The notes beneath the pieces were generated by a model. That model was not told the origin of the DNA and did not search any database. It saw only the letters and a list, made by a program, of their open reading frames with translations. A stretch of 64,000 nucleotides of DNA from Neptuniibacter sp. 1_MG-2023 (lineage in GTDB: Bacteria > Pseudomonadota > Gammaproteobacteria > Pseudomonadales > Balneatricaceae): positions 1 through 64,000 of the forward strand of contig NZ_JAUOQR010000011.1 in assembly GCF_030547185.1 (NCBI RefSeq), given 5' to 3'. The position numbers and the translations under genes are program-made. Below are positions 9,403-17,648 of this stretch, one piece after another. Positions within the stretch are counted from its first letter, which is position 1. Every line of letters begins with the position of its first letter.

Positions 9403-9681
9403 CTATCGACTGCCCCAAATTTTAGCAACCGCGCGATCACTTCCTAAGAAACCAACGATTAAACACACAAAACCAATTACGAAAAAGACCAGAATAGGGA
9501 TAAGACCACCTAATTGATCAGAAGCAATGGCTGTAATACCTGACAACGTCGAAAGCACAAAAAATAAGAGTCCCATATACATCAAAATCTTACGATGAGA
9601 CGCTTTATAGCTATATTCACCTTCACCGGATTCGAAAATATTTAAGATAGGCGCAAAGAGTTTTCTCAAGGTATTTTTCAT
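9403..9681 (-). CDS. Small conserved membrane protein, 92 aa
   Basis: Two hydrophobic helices are visible, about residues 32-51 (ILMYMGLLFFVLSTLSG) and 58-79 (GGLIPILVFFVIGFVCLIVG), separated by a short loop. The N-terminus is positively charged (MKNTLRKLF), consistent with a cytoplasmic start. The length and layout match short inner-membrane proteins common in marine gammaproteobacteria, but I know no function. The neighbouring minus-strand gene is 120 bases upstream and may or may not be co-transcribed. Confidence 0.7.
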   Translation of the reverse strand: MKNTLRKLFAPILNIFESGEGEYSYKASHRKILMYMGLLFFVLSTLSGITAIASDQLGGLIPILVFFVIGFVCLIVGFLGSDRAVAKIWGSR

Positions 9682-9802
9682 AGGGCTCTCACAGATAATA
9701 CAAGGGCACAGTGTAATTTTATGCGCCCTACTTGTACAGAAGATAAGCGTGACGTACCCATCGAGTATAATACAGACTCAGCTTAGGGCTAAATCATCCC
9801 TG

Positions 9803-10276
9803 CTACTGGTATATATTCCCATTGTGCAGCAGCCAGCCTCCTTCATGACGCCCTTGTGGGTCATGATGGGTCCAATGCATCACCCCGCCTCTGGCACTCC
9901 ACTCATATTCACCAAAGAATTTGACCCTATCACCTATGCTAAGCCCATTAATTCGAGGCGCTAAATCAATATTATGAGCAACTAACAAGGTTTGTCCTGT
10001 TGATAATTCCAGAATAAATTTTTGATGGCGACTACCTTTCAAGTCATCAGCAAGAACCTTTACAACTTTTCCCGAACCTCCAATTTGTAGATCACTCTGC
10101 TTATTTTTAAAGGCCCGCGCTAAGGCTCGATCACTAGATGAGTATTCGGAGGTATTACTATTAGATAAGTTTTCCGTATTTACGGTTTCTTCTATACGTT
10201 CAATAACTTGAGGATTATCTTGAAGGTACGCATAAAAACTTACCCCAATTAAGCAAAGTAAAATTAACTTCTTCAT
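9803..10276 (-). CDS. DUF3465 exported protein, 157 aa
   Basis: The N-terminus has a signal-like hydrophobic helix (ILLCLIGVSFYAYL). The C-terminal two thirds matches DUF3465, a family of exported beta-rich proteins: LSTGQTLLVAHNIDLAPRI, GDRVKFFGEYEW and the histidine-rich HWTHHDPQGRHEGGWL. The fold resembles an OB-like barrel and the histidines could bind metal, but the role is unknown. I moved the start to the ATG at 10276, which has AGGA six bases upstream, instead of the longer frame beginning at 10312. Confidence 0.75.
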   Translation of the reverse strand: MKKLILLCLIGVSFYAYLQDNPQVIERIEETVNTENLSNSNTSEYSSSDRALARAFKNKQSDLQIGGSGKVVKVLADDLKGSRHQKFILELSTGQTLLVAHNIDLAPRINGLSIGDRVKFFGEYEWSARGGVMHWTHHDPQGRHEGGWLLHNGNIYQ

Positions 10277-10570
10277 TATTATCCTGTGGTATGAATGGTG
10301 ATACTGAGTCATTTAACGCTGAAAGGAGCTATTAGCATCATCCTGTGCGAGGAGCCGTCCTATGGCGATTACGCTCATATATTAACTGAAGATGGCTAAC
10401 AACATCTAGGCCCTGACGGTCCACTTTCCAGATCTTAACTTTATAGATCAACATCACATATCAACTTACAATAAACCTTAACTAACGTTTTTTGAGTGTT
10501 AGAACAACGAGAGGTTTGTTTTACGCTATACTGCGCTCTACTCTTCTTATGACAACCTATCCGAGCCTTT

Positions 10571-11854
10571 ATGCCATTCTCAAACCTTGGTTTATCTACT
10601 CCTCTTTTACAAGCAATTAACGATCTGGGCTATACCGCGCCAACGCCAATTCAGAAACAAGCGATTCCCCTTATTTTGGCGGGAAAAGATCTAATTGCGA
10701 CAGCCCAAACAGGCACAGGTAAAACCGCTGCTTTCGTTCTACCTATACTCGAAAAGCTCAATAAAGAACGCACTCTTCGAGGCAAGCGCATACGGGTACT
10801 CATTCTTACCCCAACACGGGAATTAGCCGTACAAGTGGCGGGCAATGTTGCTGAATACAGTAAACACCTTAATCTAAGCTCATTAGCCGTTTATGGTGGC
10901 GTAGATAGCGAGCCACAAAAAGAGCGTTTAATTCAAGGCGTAGATATTCTTGTCGCAACACCCGGTCGTCTGCTTGATTTAGCCCATCAGCGAGCTCTAC
11001 ATTTTGACGAACTGGAAGTATTAGTTTTAGACGAAGCGGATAGAATGGTCGATATGGGATTTGTGGATGATATTCATAAAATCATCGAACGCCTGCCAAC
11101 AGAACGTCAAAATCTCTTATTTTCTGCGACTATGAGTGATGGTGTCCGCGCACTAGCCGACGATTTTTCTGATAGCAAAATTAGTAAACCTGCTGTTGAG
11201 ATCTCAGTTTCACCAAAAACCAAAACAGCTACAACCATAAATCAGTGGCTAATCACTGTTGATAAAGACACTAAATCTGCTCTCCTGAGCCATTTAATTA
11301 AGGATCAGCAATGGGATCAAGCACTGATTTTTATTGAAAAGAAACACGGCGCAGCCAAGCTGGTCGACCAATTGGCAAAACGCGGGATTGTAGCAGAAGC
11401 AATTCATGGCGATAGAAGCCAAGCCATGCGTGAAAAAATCTTAGCGGATTTTAAGTCAGGCGCACTAAAATACTTAGTCGCTACCGGCGTTGCTGCCCGT
11501 GGTATAGATATTGGTGAATTAAGCCGTGTGGTCAATTACGACCTCCCCTTCAAACCAGAAGAATATATCCACCGTATTGGCCGAACTGGCCGTGCAGGAG
11601 CCACCGGTGAAGCTATATCTTTTGTCGCAATGGGTGACTTTAAAAATCTCTGTGCGATTGAAAGCCGTTTAGACCATATAATCGAGCGTAAAGAGATTGA
11701 AGGTTTTCCTGTAAGAAAAGTTGTACCTATTTCAATCTTAAATTATGTCCGCAAGAGCAAGCCTCCCACAGCAAAACCAAGAGAAAAGTCGGCACGAAAA
11801 ACAACCTCAACCGATAGACCTGAGAATAGAAAAAACAAAGATATATGGGGTTAA
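10571..11854 (+). CDS. DEAD-box ATP-dependent RNA helicase, RhlE-like, 427 aa
   Basis: All DEAD-box motifs are present in order: Q motif with PTPIQKQAIP, motif I AQTGTGKT, Ia PTRELAVQV, Ib TPGRLLDL, II DEAD, III SAT, V ARGIDIGEL and VI HRIGRTGRAG. The C-terminal 40 residues are basic and disordered (KPPTAKPREKSARK), a usual RNA-binding tail. The sequence is nearest to RhlE among the gammaproteobacterial helicases and would remodel RNA or RNPs, possibly in ribosome assembly or decay. It converges on a short Rho-like ATPase gene, sharing a terminator. Confidence 0.92.
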   Translation: MPFSNLGLSTPLLQAINDLGYTAPTPIQKQAIPLILAGKDLIATAQTGTGKTAAFVLPILEKLNKERTLRGKRIRVLILTPTRELAVQVAGNVAEYSKHLNLSSLAVYGGVDSEPQKERLIQGVDILVATPGRLLDLAHQRALHFDELEVLVLDEADRMVDMGFVDDIHKIIERLPTERQNLLFSATMSDGVRALADDFSDSKISKPAVEISVSPKTKTATTINQWLITVDKDTKSALLSHLIKDQQWDQALIFIEKKHGAAKLVDQLAKRGIVAEAIHGDRSQAMREKILADFKSGALKYLVATGVAARGIDIGELSRVVNYDLPFKPEEYIHRIGRTGRAGATGEAISFVAMGDFKNLCAIESRLDHIIERKEIEGFPVRKVVPISILNYVRKSKPPTAKPREKSARKTTSTDRPENRKNKDIWG

Positions 11855-11917
11855 GATCAACTGAAACCTGAGTTACTACAGTTAAAAAGAGTCTTAAAAC
11901 CAACCTAAGGTAGATAC

Positions 11918-11945
11918 AAAAAGAGCGCCTTTAGGCGCTCTTACT
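11918..11945. terminator. Bidirectional terminator between helicase and Rho-like genes
   Basis: Stem AAGAGCGCC/GGCGCTCTT with a TTTA loop; five T follow on the minus strand and TTACTCT on the plus strand. It ends the convergent transcripts of the RhlE-like helicase and the Rho-like gene, more strongly for the minus strand. Confidence 0.88.
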
Positions 11946-11967
11946 CTCTAAAACGCCAGCGATTTAT

Positions 11968-12915
11968 TTACTCAGGCTCAAACGCCTTTAATAACGCCTC
12001 ATTAGTTGGATACTCCTCCAGTAGCTCAACCAACTTTCTCGCCCCATCAACCGGTTTCAATGATGTGAGTGAACGTCTTAAGGTTCTCACTTTAGCAAGG
12101 TCCTTCCCGTCTAATAGAAGTTCTTCACGGCGGGTACTACTTTTAGCAATATCCAACGCAGGAAAAATTCGATAATTAGCTGCATCCCGTGATAAAACAA
12201 TTTCCATATTCCCAGTGCCTTTAAATTCCTCAAAGATCACCTGATCCATTCGGCTTCCGGTGTCCACCAATATAGTCGCAAGTATGGTAAGCGAACCGCC
12301 ATTCTCGATCTTCCTAGCTGCACCAAACAACTTTCGAGGGATCTCCAATGCTCTCGCATCAACCCCACCCGACATGGTACGACCACTGCTTTTCTGCTCC
12401 GCATTATGAACCCGTGACAACCGTGTTAGTGAATCAATAACAATCAGTACATCATGCCCTTCGCCCGCTTCTTTACGTGCTTTAGCAAGCAACTCATTGG
12501 CCACACGAACATGTTGAGCATAGCTCTCATCAGAAGAGGACGCATGCACCTCGGCGGTTACGTTACGCTTAAAGTCAGTCACCTCTTCCGGCCGCTCATC
12601 GATCAACAGTGCATAAAGTTTGATCTCTGGATAAGCGGTACCTACCGCCTGACAAATATGTTTTAACGTAGTCGTTTTACCCGATCCCGGTGGTGCGACA
12701 ATTAATCCTCGTTGCCCCATACCTATAGGTGTGATCAGATCCATCGCCCTCATAGACAGTTGCTGCGAGCCCGATTCTAAGCAGATACGTGGGGATGGAT
12801 GAATAGCAACACCATTTAAAAAACGTTTTTCTGGATCATTAGGAAAAAGATCCTCAACCTGAGGTTTAACGTCTTTATTCTTTTTTACCTTCAAACTTAA
12901 TATTTTTCTCGTCAT
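11968..12915 (-). CDS. Short Rho-like ATPase lacking the N-terminal RNA-binding domain, 315 aa
   Basis: The protein aligns with the C-terminal motor of transcription terminator Rho over almost its whole length, but starts where the E. coli protein is already past its cold-shock-like primary RNA site; Rho is normally about 420 residues. Visible features are the P loop APPGSGKTTTLK (classical Rho has APPKAGKT), the catalytic region IDERPEEVTDF, Walker B VLIVIDSLTRL, the Q loop MSGGVDARAL, the R-loop segment EEFKGTGN and the arginine finger in STRREELLL. It should form an ATP-driven hexamer threading nucleic acid. About 50 residues of basic N-terminus (MTRKILSLKVKKNKD) replace the missing domain. 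It follows rsuA by 90 bases on the same strand. Confidence 0.88.
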   Translation of the reverse strand: MTRKILSLKVKKNKDVKPQVEDLFPNDPEKRFLNGVAIHPSPRICLESGSQQLSMRAMDLITPIGMGQRGLIVAPPGSGKTTTLKHICQAVGTAYPEIKLYALLIDERPEEVTDFKRNVTAEVHASSSDESYAQHVRVANELLAKARKEAGEGHDVLIVIDSLTRLSRVHNAEQKSSGRTMSGGVDARALEIPRKLFGAARKIENGGSLTILATILVDTGSRMDQVIFEEFKGTGNMEIVLSRDAANYRIFPALDIAKSSTRREELLLDGKDLAKVRTLRRSLTSLKPVDGARKLVELLEEYPTNEALLKAFEPE

Positions 12916-13004
12916 GGTATCGCTTTAATAACTCTGGACAATTAAGTGTGTTGATCTGTTGGTGGGTAGGCTAGCCCATTGTGACTGTACAACAACAGAT
13001 GGGG

Positions 13005-13694
13005 TTATTTACTAAAAGATTGAACCTCTTCATGGCACAAGTAACGCCACTGACCTACATCTACATCAAGACGAATATCGCCAATCTGTTCTCGATGGAG
13101 TGAACGTACACGATTACCTACCGCCGCAAACATACGTTTTACCTGATGAAATCGGCCTTCAGTAATCGTCAAAAGCACCTCTTTAGGTGTAATGATCTCT
13201 AATAGCGCAGGTAGGGTTGGCTGTTGCTCCCCTTGTAAGTTTACGCCGTTTTTAAATTTAGAGACGACCTCAATAGAGATCTCTTTGGCCAAGTGTACAC
13301 GATAAACCTTGCAACACCCTTTAGCGGGTCGCGTAATATTAAATGACCAGCGGCCATCATCCGTCATCAACACTAAGCCTGTGGTATCTACATCCAAACG
13401 GCCCACAATATGCAACTCGGATACTTTATCAACATCAAGATAGTTAAAAATAGAGGGATAGAGTTCATCTATATTAGAGCAAATAGTACCTGCAGGTTTA
13501 TGTATTAATAGATAGCGGAAATCCCGAGCCTTCAGTCGACGATCATTTAACGTAACCTGATTATTTTCATGGACCTGAGTCGCCTCCTGCGTTGTAACAG
13601 TATCATTCACACGCACAGCACCCGAATGAATATGCGCGATCGCCTCAGTTTTTGTTAGCTCAGTGCTTTTGCAAACAAATTTATCAAGGCGCAT
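13005..13694 (-). CDS. rsuA: 16S rRNA pseudouridine synthase RsuA-like, 229 aa
   Basis: The enzyme makes pseudouridine in small-subunit rRNA (position 516 in E. coli). It begins with an S4 RNA-binding domain (MRLDKFVCKSTELTKTEA), then the catalytic domain with HIVGRLDVDTTGLVLMTDDG, which includes the catalytic aspartate, and the closing motif EGRFHQVKRMFAAVGN. I start at the ATG at 13694, matching family members that begin MRLDKF; a TTG at 13703 is an alternative. The start overlaps the end of the upstream gene by 11 bases, so the two are translationally coupled. Confidence 0.9.
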   Translation of the reverse strand: MRLDKFVCKSTELTKTEAIAHIHSGAVRVNDTVTTQEATQVHENNQVTLNDRRLKARDFRYLLIHKPAGTICSNIDELYPSIFNYLDVDKVSELHIVGRLDVDTTGLVLMTDDGRWSFNITRPAKGCCKVYRVHLAKEISIEVVSKFKNGVNLQGEQQPTLPALLEIITPKEVLLTITEGRFHQVKRMFAAVGNRVRSLHREQIGDIRLDVDVGQWRYLCHEEVQSFSK

Positions 13695-14028
13695 TATCGA
13701 CAACCGTTAACCCCACCGCTAACCAGCCCTCGGCTATTGAGTCGATAGAAAACTTAGCAACACAGCATTGGTCAAGACAAGACATATGCTCTTTAACTAT
13801 CTGGTTCACCTTTGCTTTATCAAAATATAGACCTGTAAAACTGGGCATGATCTGGGTGTTCGCTTTATCATGTAAACTATATATCGCTCCCATAGCATCA
13901 ATTAACAGATCCCCATCAACATAAGATGCTAGATGCAAATCGCTATTCGATATCCACTCAGATTCATTTGGGACAAAAGCCAGCTCACCTTCTCCCTCAT
14001 ATTTAATCACCGCAGGCCAAATAATCAC
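13684..14028 (-). CDS. DUF4144-like small protein, 114 aa
   Basis: A small acidic protein that begins IIWPAVIKYEGEGELAF and looks like the DUF4144 family, known mainly from marine gammaproteobacteria. It has a strand-rich N-terminal half and a helical segment DKAKVNQIVKEHMSCLDQCC with paired cysteines. The start is GTG, with ACGGGG seven bases upstream. It overlaps rsuA, which suggests a shared transcript and perhaps a role near ribosome maturation, but function is unknown and the family call is from memory of the pattern. Confidence 0.65.
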   Translation of the reverse strand: MIIWPAVIKYEGEGELAFVPNESEWISNSDLHLASYVDGDLLIDAMGAIYSLHDKANTQIMPSFTGLYFDKAKVNQIVKEHMSCLDQCCVAKFSIDSIAEGWLAVGLTVVDNAP

Positions 14029-14094
14029 TCAATATCCCCGTAAGCTATAACCCTATAAATAGCCTTTATTCTCAATAGAAAATCAGCATATAGA

Positions 14095-14592
14095 TCATCT
14101 ACCTTTATAAAGCGATACCAACTCTGTTTCGACATCAGTGGTAAATCCATCCACCAACAGTGCCCCTTTCCCATTTTTCACGTACCCATCAAGCACATAA
14201 ATTTCAACGGAAAAGCTCAACCTATTATTGCCATCTAACTGGTTAAACAGAACCTCTTCCACTTTCACCCGAACATAGGTCTTAGTGGGAGGGCCTTGTT
14301 CCGCCTGTAGAGCAAGACAAGTGAAACCTTTGCCTCGTTTTCTCACATCGAGCACATCATCAAAACAGCGAGAATATTTAACAGAAAACTGTCTCTCAAC
14401 CAGAAAAGCATGGATAAACCCGAAAGCCAGAACGTAGTTTTTCTCTTCGGCAACAAACTGTTTTTGATAGATAAGCTGAAGGGCTTTAGGTGGCTCACCG
14501 TTCGGCCCCACTTCCTGATCAGCGGATGACGATGCGTCGGAGCAACCCAGCAAACAAAGTAAAAATACAAACACCGTTGCTCTAAACATCAT
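14095..14592 (-). CDS. Putative lipoprotein, 165 aa
   Basis: The N-terminus is a lipoprotein signal: hydrophobic FVFLLCLLGC with the lipobox cysteine at about residue 17, then a serine-rich linker. The mature part is mixed alpha/beta with two further cysteines (CFDDV, FTCLAL) that could form a disulphide in the periplasm. I do not recognise the family. Two adjacent ATG codons are available (14592 and 14589) after AAGGGG. Its small size and isolated position give no functional hint. Confidence 0.7.
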   Translation of the reverse strand: MMFRATVFVFLLCLLGCSDASSSADQEVGPNGEPPKALQLIYQKQFVAEEKNYVLAFGFIHAFLVERQFSVKYSRCFDDVLDVRKRGKGFTCLALQAEQGPPTKTYVRVKVEEVLFNQLDGNNRLSFSVEIYVLDGYVKNGKGALLVDGFTTDVETELVSLYKGR

Positions 14593-14633
14593 CCATCCCC
14601 TTAGCCATTAATGCCACCGGTTTTATTGCTCGG

Positions 14634-15290
14634 CTATTTTCTACCCAAAATTCGGAGTATGCGTAAAAATAAGTTGATAATATCCATATATAAGGCAGCT
14701 GCACTATCTACAGCATTATCATAAGTTTTAGGGATAGCATTAGCGCGCGCCCAGTCGTAACCAATATAACCGCAAAAGATAATAGCAACGATCCAATCTA
14801 AGATATCGTGATGGGTATTAAAGATGAATACCTCAATTAACTCGACCACGATGACACACAACAGTGCAATAGAAAGTCCGCCTATTATTTTCTGAAAAAA
14901 AGCAGGATACATAGAACCTAAAAGCATCATAACAAAGGTTACCATACCGGTAACTCTGATCGCTTCTAATACAATAGATGGATCATATTGGCTTACAACC
15001 ATGTTAATAATGAATCCAAAGGGAACCACAACAAAGTTATAGCCAATAAAGCTCACTGTGGGGCTATCCGATTTTTTAAAAAGATAAATACCAAAAAAGC
15101 AGGAGGCAAAATAACCAATAAAAAAGACGATTGGATTAATACTGCTTATCAACTCAACGGGAACGTTTTGCACCATCCACCAGTTGATAGCAAAGCCCCA
15201 AATTAAGGTTAACCCGATAACCAAATTGTACATTGAAGCACTGATTAACTGATCATTCGTTTCCGTACGATTAAAGACACCTACGTCCAT
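14634..15290 (-). CDS. Bax inhibitor-1 (YccA/YbhL) family membrane protein, 218 aa
   Basis: Seven hydrophobic helices are visible, with a conserved central helix NFVVVPFGFIINMV and the family ending SAAALYMDIINLFLRILRIL, which includes the conserved aspartate of the closing loop. Bacterial members are inner-membrane proteins related to the calcium-leak protein BsYetJ and to E. coli YccA, which modulates FtsH. GAGGG precedes the ATG. The gene is monocistronic by spacing. A decayed relative of this same protein lies at about 35080-35210 in this window. Confidence 0.88.
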   Translation of the reverse strand: MDVGVFNRTETNDQLISASMYNLVIGLTLIWGFAINWWMVQNVPVELISSINPIVFFIGYFASCFFGIYLFKKSDSPTVSFIGYNFVVVPFGFIINMVVSQYDPSIVLEAIRVTGMVTFVMMLLGSMYPAFFQKIIGGLSIALLCVIVVELIEVFIFNTHHDILDWIVAIIFCGYIGYDWARANAIPKTYDNAVDSAAALYMDIINLFLRILRILGRK

Positions 15291-15430
15291 TATAATTCCC
15301 TCTATGTAAAGTTGCCGTTATGTGATAATTGTTAAGTCGTTGAACTAAAATAGAAATTAGAGAGGCTTTCACATAATTAATACGTCCAAGTCAAACACCT
15401 ACGGCACATTAAATCCTCCGCCATTCAAAT

Positions 15431-16375
15431 TCAATACCCACGGGTACGTATCACAGCCTCGGGGATCTCACCGCTCTCAAAGTATCTGGCTATATTAATC
15501 GCAACAATTTTTGATGCTGTTCGAATATTGGTAGGGGCAGAGATATGGGGAAGAACCGTTACATTGGGTGCCGTCCATAAAGCACTATCGGTAGGTAGGG
15601 GCTCAGTTTTAAAAACATCTAAAACAGCATGTTCTATATGGCCGCTTTCTAAATGTGACAGCAGCGCCTCTTCATCTATTATTGGCCCGCGCGCAAAGTT
15701 AATAATCGATGCACCTTTAGGTAAGAGACCTAAGCTTTTATCATTTAATAACTGCTGAGTATCCTTAGTTAAAGGTAGTAAGCAGATGAGTATATCCGTT
15801 TCCGCCAACAGCTGGTTAAACCCCTCTGCACCACTAAAACACTTTACACCCTCAAGCTCAGTTGAGCGCCGACTCCAACCGCTAACATTAAAACCATTTA
15901 AAACTAACTTTTCTGCTGCTGCTTTGCCTAATTGGCCTAAACCTAAGATACCTATCTTACGATCTTTTAAGTCCACTAAATCATGCTGAATCCACACTTT
16001 CCGGTCTTGCTGACAGCGATATTTAGGCATATCACGATGCAAATAAAGCGTCCATGCAAGCACAGCTTCTGCCATTGTCGAAGCTAAGTTAGGGTCGATC
16101 ATTCGCACTATATCAAAATGAGCATTAGGTAACTCAGCAACAAGTCGCTCTACCCCCGCCCATACACTCTGTACCCAACGTAGGTTTGGAAACTCAGCAA
16201 GCTCTTTTGGATCGGGGTTAGCAACAATAGCAACCTCAATAGTTAAGCACTGCGTTGCGGATAGCTCTTCAAACGGTATAAGACGAGTATTCTTTAACAA
16301 TGGGCCTATTTTAGCCAACCAAGACTGCTTTTCATGATTGGGAATATTGCCAACAAATGCGATACATTTCTGCAT
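15431..16375 (-). CDS. D-2-hydroxyacid dehydrogenase, GhrA-type glyoxylate/hydroxypyruvate reductase, 314 aa
   Basis: An NAD(P)H-dependent reductase of 2-oxoacids such as glyoxylate and hydroxypyruvate. The nucleotide-binding motif is GILGLGQLGKAAAEKL near residue 142, followed by WSRRS in place of the acidic residue, which suggests NADPH preference. The catalytic triad is recognisable: arginine in NFARGP, glutamate in VFKTEPL and histidine in VLPHISAP. Length is normal for GhrA (about 312). Glyoxylate reduction fits well with the isocitrate lyase at the start of the window, though they are not linked. No clear ribosome binding site is visible. Confidence 0.87.
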   Translation of the reverse strand: MQKCIAFVGNIPNHEKQSWLAKIGPLLKNTRLIPFEELSATQCLTIEVAIVANPDPKELAEFPNLRWVQSVWAGVERLVAELPNAHFDIVRMIDPNLASTMAEAVLAWTLYLHRDMPKYRCQQDRKVWIQHDLVDLKDRKIGILGLGQLGKAAAEKLVLNGFNVSGWSRRSTELEGVKCFSGAEGFNQLLAETDILICLLPLTKDTQQLLNDKSLGLLPKGASIINFARGPIIDEEALLSHLESGHIEHAVLDVFKTEPLPTDSALWTAPNVTVLPHISAPTNIRTASKIVAINIARYFESGEIPEAVIRTRGY

Positions 16376-16614
16376 ATAGATACCGTGCGAATAATAGAAG
16401 GATCAAAATGCCGCGACCAATAAGCTTATAATTTATCGGCCTAACCATTGTGCCAAATTTAAAGCCGAAAAATAACGTATCGCTCGATATAAAAGCTTTA
16501 TAGGTGCCATTATCTACCTAAATACCTTAAAAGGGCCGCTAATCACGACGCTAGGATGCTGGAAGCGCTATATCTAGCGCTTTCGCTTATAGAGCGAGAT
16601 ACTTGCATATAAAC
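16376..16614. other. Intergenic gap with a palindrome
   Basis: Between the GhrA-type gene and the peroxiredoxin terminator there is no gene. An 8-bp inverted repeat AAGCGCTA/TAGCGCTT with a 4-base loop lies at 16563-16582. It has no T run and its role is unknown; it could be an operator for the reductase gene that starts 190 bases away. Confidence 0.4.
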
Positions 16615-16660
16615 ATTCATAAAAAATGCCCAAAACTCAATTCAATAAGTTTTGGGCATT
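16615..16660 (-). terminator. Terminator of the peroxiredoxin gene
   Basis: On the minus strand, AATGCCCAAAACT pairs with AGTTTTGGGCATT and is followed by a T run. It starts about 35 bases after the peroxiredoxin stop. Confidence 0.88.
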
Positions 16661-16695
16661 AGGTCATATATTAAGGTTAAAAAACCTTTACCGAG

Positions 16696-17346
16696 TTACA
16701 GACTTTTTTTACAGAAGTACCAATCAGTGCACTCATAACCTTCATTCATACGCGCATCAGCGGCCTCGGTATCTTGAGGTGGTGGCACGATCACTTGATC
16801 ACCAGGCTGCCAGCCTTCAGGCGTAGCAATATTATGCTCATCCGATGCTTTTAGCGCTTTAAGTACTCGAAGGAACTCTGGAATTGAACGCCCATTACTC
16901 ATTGGGTAATACACCATCGCTCGCAAAATACTATTTGGATCGATAATAAATGTTGCCCTTACCGCTGAAGTGTCAGCGGCTCCTGGATGAATCATGCCGT
17001 AGGATTTAGCTACGCTCATTGATAGATCCTCAATAATCGGGAAGTTGATCTCAACACCAAACTTCTCTTTTATATTTCGCACCCAAGCAACATGACTGAA
17101 ATAGCTATCTATAGACAGACCTAGTAGATCAGCACCCTCAGCTAGAAACTCCTCATGATGTTTTGCAAACGCCATAAACTCGGTAGTACAAACCGGCGTA
17201 AAATCTGCTGGGTGTGAGAAAAGAATCAACCAACGACCTTGGTAATCCGATAAGCTTTTCTCACCATGAGTTGTTCTGGCTGTAAACGCTGGTGCTGGTT
17301 TATTAAGTTGCGGGAAAGATACAATATCTTGTTCAGAAGTTTCCAT
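16696..17346 (-). CDS. Peroxiredoxin, Prx6/AhpC-TSA type, 216 aa
   Basis: The enzyme reduces hydrogen peroxide and organic hydroperoxides in the cytoplasm. The peroxidatic site is FTPVCTTEF, with the conserved threonine and proline, and the later conserved arginine is in SAVRATFIID. It is the longer Prx6-type architecture, with a C-terminal arm YECTDWYFCKKSL that carries two further cysteines, as in archaeal relatives, so a resolving cysteine may be intramolecular. Length fits. AGAGAG precedes the ATG. It is transcribed away from the RND operon. Confidence 0.92.
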   Translation of the reverse strand: METSEQDIVSFPQLNKPAPAFTARTTHGEKSLSDYQGRWLILFSHPADFTPVCTTEFMAFAKHHEEFLAEGADLLGLSIDSYFSHVAWVRNIKEKFGVEINFPIIEDLSMSVAKSYGMIHPGAADTSAVRATFIIDPNSILRAMVYYPMSNGRSIPEFLRVLKALKASDEHNIATPEGWQPGDQVIVPPPQDTEAADARMNEGYECTDWYFCKKSL

Positions 17347-17512
17347 TTGAATTAGTCTCTCTTGATGTGATTAATCATAGCGCCAAACCAATATCATATA
17401 TAAGTAATTTTGAATATAAGTATGATAGATATTGACTATCGTCATATTAACTCCCTAACCCAGCAAGAAAATGAACCCTTACTCCTCAATTGATAACAAG
17501 GTTAAAGATCTA

Positions 17513-17530
17513 TTAACCCTGTTTTAACCC
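17513..17530 (+). promoter_or_regulatory. Direct-repeat operator upstream of the RND efflux operon
   Basis: TTAACCC occurs twice with an 11-base period (17513 and 17524), the spacing typical of OmpR/PhoB-family half-sites on one face of the helix. GGTTAAAG just upstream at 17500 may be a third, weaker unit. It lies about 120 bases before the adaptor gene. Binding by the response regulator encoded at 23582 is inference. Confidence 0.55.
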
Positions 17531-17648
17531 TACCCTTGCTATCTTGGACGGTAGTAGACGTATATGAGTGTTCATCTGCCCACAATCGCGCGAATACTTT
17601 GTTGTCTTAAGCCTCGTCTTTTATTTATTTATCAAGGAGCGTTCCACC

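Noticed and set aside
12930-13004. Terminator between rsuA and the Rho-like gene
   Set aside because: ATCTGTTG/CAACAGAT can pair, but with a loop of over 30 bases and no T run; read-through into the Rho-like gene is plausible.
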